12,780 nt of DNA. It comes from JAWVZU01 sp033722075 (lineage in GTDB: Bacteria > Pseudomonadota > Gammaproteobacteria > Xanthomonadales > SZUA-38). Numbering within the stretch: the first letter of the stretch is position 1; each line of letters starts with the position of its first letter. Below the pieces are notes generated by a model. That model was not told the DNA's origin. It searched no databases and saw only the letters and a program-made list of their open reading frames with translations. Made by a program: the position numbers and the translations under genes. Shown here one piece after another: positions 6,296-12,780 of the stretch. The stretch spans positions 1 through 12,780 of the forward strand of contig JAWVZU010000093.1 in assembly GCA_033722075.1 (NCBI GenBank), given 5' to 3'.

Positions 6296-7513
6296 TCACA
6301 GGAAAGATACACCGTAATCCATTGATTTCAGGACAAAATGTTCTGCGATACTTTGGCCGATGTCCGCAAAGGTACGCCGCTTGCCGAGGGAGCGCGGGGC
6401 GATCCCGTCGCCATAGGCCAGGATCGGTACGTGTTCCCGCGTGTGATCCGACCCCGGCCAGGTCGGGTCGCAACCGTGGTCTGCGGTCAGGATGAGCAGG
6501 TCGCCCGGTCCCAGCGCTGCCAGCAGCTCCGGAATTCTTCGGTCAAGCCGCTCGAGGGCCCGGCCGTAGCCGACGGTGTCGCGACGATGTCCGTAATGCG
6601 AATCGAAGTCGACGAAGTTGGTAAACACGAGAGACCGATTTCCTGCAGACTTCAGAGCGCCCATGGTGGCGTTGAAAAGCCCATCGATGCCGTCGGCCTT
6701 CAGTTTCCGACCAATACCCCGGTGGGCGAAGATGTCGGCGATCTTGCCCACTGAAATGACTTCGCCACCGGCTTCCGTCAGGCGATCGAGGATGGTGTCG
6801 GCCGGTGGTTCGACGGCCAGGTCGCGCCGATTGCCCGTGCGTTGAAAGGCGCCTTTGCACTCGCCGATGAATGGCCTGGCAATGACCCTCCCGATGTTGA
6901 GCTCGTCGACCAGTTCGCGCGCGATCTCGCAGACCTGATACAGGCGATCCAGGCCGAAAGCATCCTCGTGTGCCGCGATCTGAAAGACGCTGTCGGCGGA
7001 CGTGTAGACAATCGGCTTGCCGGTGCGCATGTGTTCCTCGCCCAGCGCATCCAGAATCACGGTGCCGGAGCTGTGGCGATTGCCCAGCACGCCGGGCAGG
7101 TTTGCCCGATGAATCAGTGCTTCCAGCAGTTCCGGCGGAAAGCAGCCCTCGCCTTGCCGGAAATAGCCCCAGTCGAACAGCACCGGCACCCCGGCCATCT
7201 CCCAGTGGCCGCTGGGCGTGTCCTTGCCGCTGGAAAGCTCCTCGGCATGGCCCCAGGCACCGACCGGGGGTTTGTCCGAACCTCTGATCGGGGCCCGCGT
7301 GCCTGAGCTTTCCGCATGGGCGCGAAGCAGGCCCAGACGGTCCAGATTGGGCAGGCTCAATTCCGGATACCGGTCATCTTCGGCGAAGAACTCGGCGATG
7401 TGGCCTAGGGTATCAGCCCCCGAATCGCCAAAGCGCCCGGCGTCCGCGGTTGCCCCGATTCCCAGCGAGTCCGCGACCAGAACGACCGCCCGCTTGCGTG
7501 ATGATTCCGACAT
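6296..7513 (-). CDS. deoB: Phosphopentomutase
   Basis: A 405-residue manganese enzyme of the alkaline phosphatase superfamily, close to E. coli DeoB (407). It interconverts (deoxy)ribose-1-phosphate and (deoxy)ribose-5-phosphate in the cytoplasm. Metal ligand Asp15 is in VADSLGIG. The phospho-acceptor Thr99 is in SSGKDTPSGHWE. Further metal-site motifs are NFVDFDSHYGHRRD and TADHGCDPTWPGSDHTREH. The IGRVIARPF and FQRTGNRRDLAVEPP segments are also standard. The start aligns with the family apart from a few extra N-terminal residues. It follows prfA by 63 bases, the place where prmC is normally found in gammaproteobacteria, and is followed by deoC, so it links nucleoside phosphorolysis to aldol cleavage. 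A TAGAAT at 7520-7525 resembles a -10 box but would place the transcript start at the ATG itself, so I do not call a promoter. Confidence 0.97.
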   Translation of the reverse strand: MSESSRKRAVVLVADSLGIGATADAGRFGDSGADTLGHIAEFFAEDDRYPELSLPNLDRLGLLRAHAESSGTRAPIRGSDKPPVGAWGHAEELSSGKDTPSGHWEMAGVPVLFDWGYFRQGEGCFPPELLEALIHRANLPGVLGNRHSSGTVILDALGEEHMRTGKPIVYTSADSVFQIAAHEDAFGLDRLYQVCEIARELVDELNIGRVIARPFIGECKGAFQRTGNRRDLAVEPPADTILDRLTEAGGEVISVGKIADIFAHRGIGRKLKADGIDGLFNATMGALKSAGNRSLVFTNFVDFDSHYGHRRDTVGYGRALERLDRRIPELLAALGPGDLLILTADHGCDPTWPGSDHTREHVPILAYGDGIAPRSLGKRRTFADIGQSIAEHFVLKSMDYGVSFL

Positions 7514-7576
7514 CCGTTCATTCTAAGCCGCACAGCCTATGGAAACGACAGATCTCCCCGGTGGTTTCAGTAATGG

Positions 7577-8659
7577 TCAGTCCGCCAGTTCCGCCAGCAG
7601 ATCCGCCTGGTGCTCCTGGATCAGCGGGTCGATCACCTGATCCAATCCACCAGTGATGATTTCGTCGAGCTTGTAGAGCGTCAGATTGATCCGGTGGTCG
7701 GTCACCCGGCCCTGGGGGAAGTTGTAGGTCCGGATCCGTTGCGAGCGGTCACCGCTGCCGACCAGTTCGCGCCGTTCGGCCGATTGCTGGGCCTGTTGAT
7801 CGGCGCGTTCCTGATCCACCAGCCGGGCCTGCAGCAGGCTCATGGCCCGCGCCTTGTTCTTGTGTTGGGAGCGCTCGTCCTGGCACTCCACGACGATGCC
7901 CGTGGGCAGGTGGGTGATGCGCACCGCCGAATCGGTCGTGTTCACGTGCTGCCCGCCGGCGCCGGAAGAGCGAAACGTATCGATGCGCAACTCGGCCGGA
8001 TTCAGGTCGACGGCCTCCACGTCATCGAGCTCGGGCAGGACCGCGACGGTGCAGGCGGAGGTGTGGATACGCCCCTGGGACTCGGTCTCCGGGACTCGCT
8101 GGACCCGATGGACCCCGGACTCGAACTTGAGCCGCGAGTAGGCGCGGGATCCGACGATCCGGCAGATGATCTCCTTGTACCCGCCGTGCTCGCCGGATTG
8201 GGCACTCAGGACCTCCAGCTGCCAGCCCGTCGTTTCCGCATACCTTGCATACATGCGGAACAGGTCGCCGGCAAAGATCGCCGCCTCGTCGCCGCCGGTG
8301 CCGGCGCGGATCTCCAGGAAGATGTTGCTGTCGTCACGGGGATCCCGCGGCAGTAGCAGGACCTTGAGTTTCTCTTCCAGCGTCTCCAGCAGCGAGCGGT
8401 TGGCGGCGATTTCCTCCTCGGCGAGTTGGCGCAACTCGGGATCAGATTCCTTGAGCATCTCCTCGGCGTCGTCGACCGCGGACTCCGCCTCGGAAAAACT
8501 CGCCAGGGTCTTCACGACGGGTTCCAGCTGGGCGTATTCCTGGGACAATGCGCGGTAGCGGTCCTGGTCGGAGATGATCTCGGGATCCGACATGAGCGCC
8601 CCCACTTCCTCGTGCCGCTCGGCAAGCCGATGCAGCTTCTCGCGCATGGAGGATTTCAT
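7577..8659 (-). CDS. prfA: Peptide chain release factor 1
   Basis: A 360-residue class I release factor that reads UAA and UAG stop codons and triggers peptide release on the ribosome. The catalytic GGQ is at residues 235-237 in SSGAGGQHVNTTDSAVRITH. The stop-codon-reading P-x-T tripeptide is PET at 190-192 (PAT in E. coli; PET occurs in other RF1s), which distinguishes it from RF2 (SPF). The start aligns exactly with E. coli RF1 and overlaps the hemA stop by four bases (ATGA), so it is likely translationally coupled. An AAGGA directly abuts the ATG, too close to be ideal, which also points to coupling. The usual downstream partner prmC, which methylates the GGQ glutamine, is absent here although the GGQ is intact. 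Confidence 0.98.
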   Translation of the reverse strand: MKSSMREKLHRLAERHEEVGALMSDPEIISDQDRYRALSQEYAQLEPVVKTLASFSEAESAVDDAEEMLKESDPELRQLAEEEIAANRSLLETLEEKLKVLLLPRDPRDDSNIFLEIRAGTGGDEAAIFAGDLFRMYARYAETTGWQLEVLSAQSGEHGGYKEIICRIVGSRAYSRLKFESGVHRVQRVPETESQGRIHTSACTVAVLPELDDVEAVDLNPAELRIDTFRSSGAGGQHVNTTDSAVRITHLPTGIVVECQDERSQHKNKARAMSLLQARLVDQERADQQAQQSAERRELVGSGDRSQRIRTYNFPQGRVTDHRINLTLYKLDEIITGGLDQVIDPLIQEHQADLLAELAD

Positions 8660-9915
8660 TCCTTGGGGAGTTTCAGGATTTCCCGGGCCGCTTCGAGGAG
8701 GTCCGAGCGGCCCGCTTCGCCGGCGGCGCGCAGGGACGAACTGGTGGGATGGAGGAGCCGCTGTGTCAGGCGGTGGGCGAGCTGTTCGACCACCTGTTCG
8801 GCTGCCTTGCCGGCGGCGAGGTCGTTGCGCGCCTTCTGCAGCACGTCTTCCCGGGTCGCATCCGCTTCGCGTCGGAAGTCGCGGATCAGTGACAGGGCGC
8901 TCTGGGCCTTGAGCCAGCGCATGTATTGGGTGACCTGGAGGTCGATCAGGTCGCTCGCCTGGTCGGCTGCCGCCTGGCGATGCCGCTCGCCGGCCTCGAC
9001 CACGTCCTTGAGATCGTCGACCGTGTAGAGATAGATATCCTCCAGCTCCGCGATCGCCTCATCGAAATCGCGCGGCACGGCCAGGTCCACGATGAAGACC
9101 GGCTTGCGGCGCCGACCCTTCAGTGCCGTCTGCATCATGTCCAGGGTCACGATCCGTTCCTGGGCCCCGGTCGAAGAGAAGATCAGGTCGGCCTTGCCGA
9201 GCTGGTCCGGGAGCGCATCCAGGGACACCGCGGTCCCGACGAAGCGACGGGCGAGTTCCTGGGCCCGGCCATCGGAACGGTTGGCGACAATCAGGTGGTC
9301 CACGCCCCGGTCGGCACAGAGGTGCCGGGCTGCCAGCTCGATGGTCTCTCCGGCGCCGATCAGCAGGACGGTCTTGTTGTGGAAAGTACCGAAGAGCCGG
9401 CGGGCGAGGGTGACGGCGGCGAAAGCCACCGAGACGGGTTCCCGGCCGATCGCCGTATCGGTGCGGACCTGCTTGGCGGTGGCAAAGCTGTGCTGGAACA
9501 ATCGTTCCAGCACGGCGTCCAGGCTGGCCGCTTCCCGGGCAAGCTGATAGGCGCTCTTCATCTGCCCGAGGATCTCGGGCTCGCCCAGGATCATCGAGTC
9601 CAGTCCCGAGGCGACCCTAAGGACGTGGCGAACTGCATCGGCCTGCTGGTGTCGATAGATAAACGGCTCCAGTCGCCCGTTGTCCAGGGAGCGGTACTCG
9701 TGCAGCCAGTCGATGGGCTTTGTGGACGCCGCCTGGTCAACCCGGCAATAGAGTTCGGTTCGATTGCAGGTGCTGAGGATCGCCGCTTCCTCCACGCCTG
9801 CGCATGACTTCAGGTCCCGCAGGGCATACAGCGTCTCGTCGGGCCCGATGGAGATCTGCTCCCGAAGCCCGACCGGCGCGGTATTATGATTGAGTCCAGC
9901 GGCCAGTAGCTGCAT
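8656..9915 (-). CDS. hemA: Glutamyl-tRNA reductase
   Basis: A 419-residue enzyme that reduces glutamyl-tRNA with NADPH to glutamate-1-semialdehyde, the first committed step of tetrapyrrole synthesis by the C5 pathway. The catalytic cysteine Cys50 is in STCNRTELYCRV. The signature GLDSMILGEPEILGQ is at 104-118. The NADPH-binding motif LLIGAGETIE is around 184-193, and the C-terminal dimerisation helix region follows. Length and N-terminus (MQLLAAGLNHNTAP) match E. coli HemA. It is the first gene of the minus-strand unit, divergent from the TPR lipoprotein gene, and overlaps prfA by four bases. The bases before the ATG are A/T-rich without a clear Shine-Dalgarno, so translation may be modest or regulated. 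I find no convincing consensus promoter in the 209-base divergent region for this strand. Confidence 0.98.
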   Translation of the reverse strand: MQLLAAGLNHNTAPVGLREQISIGPDETLYALRDLKSCAGVEEAAILSTCNRTELYCRVDQAASTKPIDWLHEYRSLDNGRLEPFIYRHQQADAVRHVLRVASGLDSMILGEPEILGQMKSAYQLAREAASLDAVLERLFQHSFATAKQVRTDTAIGREPVSVAFAAVTLARRLFGTFHNKTVLLIGAGETIELAARHLCADRGVDHLIVANRSDGRAQELARRFVGTAVSLDALPDQLGKADLIFSSTGAQERIVTLDMMQTALKGRRRKPVFIVDLAVPRDFDEAIAELEDIYLYTVDDLKDVVEAGERHRQAAADQASDLIDLQVTQYMRWLKAQSALSLIRDFRREADATREDVLQKARNDLAAGKAAEQVVEQLAHRLTQRLLHPTSSSLRAAGEAGRSDLLEAAREILKLPKE

Positions 9916-10124
9916 ATTTTTGACTGTTGAACCTGCAGACTGTGTTCAATGACCGGCAGGTGTTGTAAAACGGCCTGCTGGCGCGATACATGGACCTATC
10001 GCCAACGATCCGGCGCTGCAAACGCCCGATCGCCGTATACCGGGTAGGGCCATTTGCCGGACCCGACGCGTTGAAAAGTGACCGGAGTCTTTTTTCAACA
10101 ATCCAACTAAACCAAGTATAACTG
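9916..10124. promoter_or_regulatory. Divergent hemA / TPR-lipoprotein intergenic region
   Basis: This 209-base spacer must hold the start signals for both divergent units. It contains three inverted repeats: TTGAAC (9927-9932) with GTTCAA (9944-9949); CCGGCAGG (9953-9960) with CCTGCTGG (9974-9981, one G-T pair); and the long hairpin at 10070-10099. A TATAAC at 10117-10122 with TTCAAC 17 bases upstream is the best plus-strand promoter-like pair, but it would start transcripts at or just inside the ATG at 10125. No minus-strand promoter is convincing. Confidence 0.4.
10070..10099. repeat. Long imperfect hairpin upstream of the TPR lipoprotein gene
   Basis: GTTGAAAA at 10070-10077 pairs with TTTTCAAC at 10092-10099. 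Inside, after one wobble and one mismatch, GAC (10080-10082) pairs with GTC (10087-10089) around the tetraloop CGGA. The structure spans 30 bases and ends 26 bases before the ATG. It could be an operator, an attenuator-like element with its T-tract inside the stem, or a leader stem. Confidence 0.5.
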
Positions 10125-11891
10125 ATGGTGCATCATATCAACCCAAGAACCCGGGAATTTGACCTGAATTCAAAGTTGTTCGTACGGGCGATCGTGTCGT
10201 CGGTCGCGCTGTTTGCCTTGCTCGGCTGTGCGGCGGGACCGGTAGCCGACGATCCCCCGGAGGACGTGGTGGCCGAAGTGCCCCAGACCCCGGCGGAAGA
10301 AACCCTGGCTCACATCGATCCGGACGTCATCTACTACGTGGGCGCCGCGGAGATCCTCGGCCAGCGTGAGCAGTACCGGGAGTCGGCCCACTATTACCGC
10401 AAGGCCGCCGAGCTGTCGGCTGACCCGGAAGTCGCAGCGCGCGCGGTGAAGGTTGCGGCCTTCGTTGACGACGAGGCCCTGACGCTGGCGGGTGTGGAGC
10501 GCTGGATCGAACTGGATCCGGACGATGCGGAACCGCACCGCTATGCGGCGATCCTGTTTCTGCGCAAGGGCGATGCGGAGCGCGCGTGGACCCACGTGCA
10601 GCCGCTGATCGGCGACGGCAGCGACCCTGCGCGCTGGCAGGCGGTCGGGAAGATGCTCGACAATGCGCCGGACCGCGGCGCGGCTGCGGCAATCTTGCAG
10701 CGCCTCGTTGAAGTCCATGACATGCCGATTTCCCCGGCGCTCTACGAGCAGTTCGGGGACCTCGCGGTGAAGCTGGGGGAGATCGAAGTTGCCGAAGCGC
10801 TGGCCAGCCGGCAGATCCAGCTGAACCCGGAGCAGGCCGAGCTGTATCACTGGCGCGGGCGGTTGCGTCACTCGCTGGGTCGCGTGGACGCTGCGGCCGA
10901 AGATCTGAAGCGGGCAACCGAGCTGGCGCCGGAAGACCAGCAGATCCGACAATCCTACGCCGCGCTCCTCGCCGAGGAAGGAGAGTATGCGGCAGCACTT
11001 GCCCAGCTCGAACAGGTGGAGCCGACCGCGGTCAACCTGTACAGCAAGGCGCTCTATGCGGAAGCCGCGGAAGACCGCGAACGGGCCATCGAGCTGCTCG
11101 AGGAACTGGTCGCGTTTCCGGCCGAGGACGGTGCCCAGAAGTACTATCTGCTGGGCCAGCTGGCGGAATTGCTGGAATTGCCGACGGAGCGCATCCTCGA
11201 GTTCTACGGCAACGTGCAGGACGGGAAGAACCTGGACGATGCGAAGCTGCGCAGTGCCATCGTGCTCGCCCGCGCGGGGGAGCGCGACCGGGCCCGGTTC
11301 ATGCTGCAGAAGCTCCAGAACGGGAACGCCGCGACCGCGGGCCGGGCCTTTCTTGCCGAGGCGGCGGTCCTGCGGGATGCGGATGAGCCCGAGGCGGCGC
11401 TCTCCGTGTACGGGCGCGGCATCGAACTGTTGCCGGAGAACGTGGATCTCCTGTTCGCGCGCGCCCTGCACGCCGAATCGATGGACCTGGTGGATCTGGC
11501 CGAGCAGGACCTGCGCCGGGTTCTGGAGCTCAGGCCCGACGATCCCAACGCGCTGAATGCACTGGGCTATACCCTGGCAGACCGCACCGATCGTTTCGAG
11601 GAAGCGCTGGACCTGATCGAGCAGGCCTACGCCCAGCTCCCGGAAGAGCCGGCCATCGTCGACTCCCTGGGTTGGGTGCATTTCAAGCTCGGCAATCTGG
11701 ATCTCGCCCTGGAATACCTGCGTGCCGCGCTCGACCTGCAGTTCGATCCGGAAATCGCCGCGCACCTCGGAGAAGTGCTTTGGGCCATGGGGCGCGAGGA
11801 AGAGGCTCGCTCGATCTGGGCCGACGCCCTGGAGCGGGATCCCGAGGCCGAGCCGGTGCTATCCACCCGGGAACGGCTGCTCGCTGAATGA
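10125..11891 (+). CDS. Tetratricopeptide-repeat outer-membrane lipoprotein, function unknown
   Basis: A 588-residue protein with a lipoprotein signal: a hydrophobic stretch FVRAIVSSVALFALLGC with the lipidated Cys35. Ala at +2 predicts Lol-dependent sorting to the outer membrane. The rest is mostly helical TPR repeats. Early ones lie around residues 65-130, and the clearest are at the C-terminus: residues with LRPDDPNALNALGYTLAD, then AIVDSLGWVHFKLGNLDLAL, then PEIAAHLGEVLWAMGREEEA. TPR proteins bind partner proteins; the partner is unknown. The same gene sits between hemA and lolB in Pseudomonas (PA4667, as recalled), so the position is conserved. The start is uncertain: ATG 10125 has no Shine-Dalgarno and gives an unusually long 18-residue N-region before the hydrophobic core; a TTG at 10176 is possible. 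The stop overlaps lolB by four bases. Confidence 0.88.
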   Translation: MVHHINPRTREFDLNSKLFVRAIVSSVALFALLGCAAGPVADDPPEDVVAEVPQTPAEETLAHIDPDVIYYVGAAEILGQREQYRESAHYYRKAAELSADPEVAARAVKVAAFVDDEALTLAGVERWIELDPDDAEPHRYAAILFLRKGDAERAWTHVQPLIGDGSDPARWQAVGKMLDNAPDRGAAAAILQRLVEVHDMPISPALYEQFGDLAVKLGEIEVAEALASRQIQLNPEQAELYHWRGRLRHSLGRVDAAAEDLKRATELAPEDQQIRQSYAALLAEEGEYAAALAQLEQVEPTAVNLYSKALYAEAAEDRERAIELLEELVAFPAEDGAQKYYLLGQLAELLELPTERILEFYGNVQDGKNLDDAKLRSAIVLARAGERDRARFMLQKLQNGNAATAGRAFLAEAAVLRDADEPEAALSVYGRGIELLPENVDLLFARALHAESMDLVDLAEQDLRRVLELRPDDPNALNALGYTLADRTDRFEEALDLIEQAYAQLPEEPAIVDSLGWVHFKLGNLDLALEYLRAALDLQFDPEIAAHLGEVLWAMGREEEARSIWADALERDPEAEPVLSTRERLLAE

Positions 11892-12469
11892 GCGCCCGCC
11901 TCCCGTGGCTCGCGCTGGTGCTGTCACTGGCCGGCTGCGCGGCGCTGCCGCCCGAAGGCGGCCCGGAGACTTTCCGCGCCCCGGATCAGTGGCAGCTATC
12001 CGGGCGCCTGGCGCTCTCCAACGGTCGGGACGGGGGCAGCGGCGAACTCGAATGGGATCATGGGCTGGCCGTCCCCGGGCACGATGAGCTTCGATTCCAC
12101 GGTGCGTTGGGACGCGGCAGCTGGCGTCTGAAGGTCACACCCGACGTGGCCGTTCTCAAGACCGGCGATGGGCAGGTGCAAAGCGCCGGGGATGTCTCCG
12201 AGCTGGTGGAACATCGCACCGGCTGGCGCATCCCGGTTCGCGCACTGGCCCACTGGGTCACGGGAAACCCCCAGCCGGACGTGGCTCACGTTCCCGTCGA
12301 TGACTCGTCTTCCCGGAGCGAGAGTTTTCGCCAGCACGACTGGCTGGTCACGATCGAGGGTTACCATCAGCTCGGCGACCGGTGGCTGCCGCGCAAGATC
12401 ATTGCCCGGCGGGATGGGGACGAGGTGCGCCTGCTGATCCGGTCCTGGCAGCTGCCGGAGCGCGGCTGA
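11888..12469 (+). CDS. lolB: Outer-membrane lipoprotein receptor LolB
   Basis: A 193-residue protein that accepts lipoproteins from periplasmic LolA and inserts them into the outer membrane. The signal peptide has the lipobox LAGC with lipidated Cys17 and Ala at +2, predicting outer-membrane location. The mature part shows the family pattern: WQLSGRLALSNG, a GELEWDH strand, LRFHGALGRGSWRL corresponding to the region around the membrane-inserting loop, then GWRIPVRALAHWVTGNPQP. It is close in size to E. coli LolB (207). The ATG overlaps the TPR gene stop (ATGA), so translation is likely coupled; the upstream protein is itself a predicted LolB client. In most gammaproteobacteria ispE follows lolB; here the gene ends 118 bases before the tRNA gene, with no room for it. 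Confidence 0.95.
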   Translation: MSARLPWLALVLSLAGCAALPPEGGPETFRAPDQWQLSGRLALSNGRDGGSGELEWDHGLAVPGHDELRFHGALGRGSWRLKVTPDVAVLKTGDGQVQSAGDVSELVEHRTGWRIPVRALAHWVTGNPQPDVAHVPVDDSSSRSESFRQHDWLVTIEGYHQLGDRWLPRKIIARRDGDEVRLLIRSWQLPERG

Positions 12470-12487
12470 GCCGGATCCTGCCCGGCT
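12469..12487 (+). terminator. Possible weak terminator after lolB
   Basis: AGCCGG (12469-12474) pairs with CCGGCT (12482-12487) around a 7-base loop, starting at the lolB stop codon. It is followed by a mixed, only partly T-rich stretch (TTCCGGTTTCGTTT). It would separate lolB from the tRNA promoter, but the lack of a clean T-tract makes it a weak candidate. Confidence 0.35.
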
Positions 12488-12498
12488 TCCGGTTTCGT

Positions 12499-12526
12499 TT
12501 GACTCCCGACGCTCAGCGGCTACAAT
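12499..12526 (+). promoter_or_regulatory. Strong sigma-70-type promoter of tRNA-Gln
   Basis: TTGACT (12499-12504, five of six consensus) and TACAAT (12521-12526, five of six) are separated by 16 bases. The discriminator after the -10 box is G/C-rich, typical of stable-RNA promoters under growth-rate and stringent control. Transcription would start near 12533, giving a leader of about 54 bases before the tRNA. That leader includes the palindrome GCACGCGTGC (12564-12573) followed by GTTTTTC. Confidence 0.75.
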
Positions 12527-12586
12527 ACGCGCCCTCGCGATCCGTCGGGCGGGGCATGTCCCTGCACGCGTGCGTTTTTCAGGTGC

Positions 12587-12662
12587 TTGGCCGTAGCCAA
12601 GTTGGTAAGGCACCGGGTTTTGATCCCGGCATCCGCAGGTTCGAGTCCTGCCGGCCCAGCCA
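12587..12662 (+). tRNA. tRNA-Gln, anticodon TTG
   Basis: A 76-base cloverleaf with encoded CCA (12660-12662). D-stem GCC (12596-12598) pairs with GGC (12609-12611). Anticodon stem CCGGG (12613-12617) pairs with CCCGG (12625-12629), with anticodon TTG at 12620-12622 reading CAA and, by wobble, CAG. T-stem GCAGG (12635-12639) pairs with CCTGC (12647-12651) around TTCGAGT. Acceptor strands are TTGGCCG (12587-12593) and CGGCCCA (12652-12658) with discriminator G. Six of the seven acceptor pairs form; position 2 is T opposite C71, a mismatch where GlnRS normally reads G2-C71. The position before prs is conserved in gammaproteobacteria. Confidence 0.93.
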
Positions 12663-12723
12663 TTATTTTACGCGCGTATACGACTGATCCGAGGGTCGGC
12701 GGTCGAATCTTGGGCGGTATAGC

Positions 12724-12780
12724 ATGATGTCCATCAGCGGGGTCATGATCTTCAGCGGTCAGGCCCATCCCGAGCTGGCG
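12724..12780 (+). CDS. prs: Ribose-phosphate pyrophosphokinase, N-terminal fragment cut by window end
   Basis: Nineteen codons are visible and the frame runs off the window. The segment VMIFSGQAHPELA matches the PRPP synthetase N-terminus (E. coli LFAGNATPELA, Pseudomonas VFTGNANPDLA). The enzyme makes PRPP from ribose-5-phosphate and ATP for nucleotide, histidine and tryptophan synthesis. Position directly after tRNA-Gln is the standard gammaproteobacterial order and strengthens the call. The start is ambiguous: ATGs at 12724 and 12727 give a seven- or six-residue lead before the core, and one at 12745 has GGGG four bases upstream. A GGGCGG about 7 bases upstream supports 12724 modestly. The 61 bases between tRNA and this start hold a TACGCGCGTA palindrome (12669-12678) and no clear promoter, so read-through from the tRNA promoter is possible. 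Confidence 0.85.
   Translation, partial: MMSISGVMIFSGQAHPELA

Noticed and set aside
7520..7525. TAGAAT as a deoB promoter -10 box
   Set aside because: It would start transcription at the deoB ATG itself and has no -35 partner.
8926..9807. 293-residue plus-strand frame
   Set aside because: Antisense to hemA, whose catalytic and nucleotide-binding motifs are intact.
10170..11765. 531-residue open frame on the minus strand
   Set aside because: It lies wholly opposite the TPR lipoprotein gene, which has clear repeats and a lipobox; long antisense frames are expected in GC-rich coding DNA.
12564..12579. GCACGCGTGC palindrome plus T-run as a terminator before tRNA-Gln
   Set aside because: The stem would be only about 3 bp with a 4-base loop, and termination here would silence the tRNA; it is more likely just leader sequence removed during processing.
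12520..12768. Minus-strand 82-residue frame containing MAGPAGLEPADAGIKTRC
   Set aside because: It is the antisense of tRNA-Gln and its promoter; peptides of this type are a well-known annotation artefact over tRNA genes.

Overview
The window is a GC-rich bacterial chromosome segment. It is tightly packed, with genes on both strands, overlapping start/stop codons and no mobile elements. The block hemA-prfA on the minus strand, divergent from TPR lipoprotein-lolB-tRNA-Gln-prs on the plus strand, is a classic Gammaproteobacteria neighbourhood (Pseudomonas and relatives keep it). This supports a gammaproteobacterium; genus cannot be fixed from the sequence.

Layout. (1) Bases 2-2054, plus strand: 5'-truncated YihY/BrkB-family membrane protein, a TlpA-like periplasmic thioredoxin with a TTG start, and an acylphosphatase, closely spaced like one operon. 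(2) Bases 2118-9915, minus strand, in transcription order: hemA (glutamyl-tRNA reductase), prfA (release factor 1), deoB (phosphopentomutase), deoC (deoxyribose-phosphate aldolase of the long, animal-like type), a catalytic aldehyde dehydrogenase, a short non-catalytic aldehyde-dehydrogenase-like protein, and deoD (purine nucleoside phosphorylase). (3) Bases 9916-10124: divergent intergenic region with inverted repeats. (4) Bases 10125-12780, plus strand: TPR outer-membrane lipoprotein, lolB, tRNA-Gln(TTG) behind a strong promoter, and the first 19 codons of prs.

How the genes work together. DeoD releases deoxyribose-1-phosphate from purine deoxynucleosides, DeoB converts it to deoxyribose-5-phosphate, DeoC splits that to glyceraldehyde-3-phosphate and acetaldehyde, and the aldehyde dehydrogenase pair is well placed to oxidise the acetaldehyde. 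The module sits where prmC (the RF1 methyltransferase) normally follows prfA. On the other side, ispE is missing from its usual place between lolB and tRNA-Gln. The most interesting features are the dehydrogenase pair, which looks like an ALDH16 protein split into two translationally coupled genes beside an animal-type DERA, and a tRNA-Gln gene with an apparent U2-C71 mismatch at a GlnRS identity position.

No intergenic stretch exceeds 300 bases. I saw no CRISPR array, insertion sequence, prophage gene or rRNA. Comparisons with E. coli, Pseudomonas and human proteins are from memory, not from a search.
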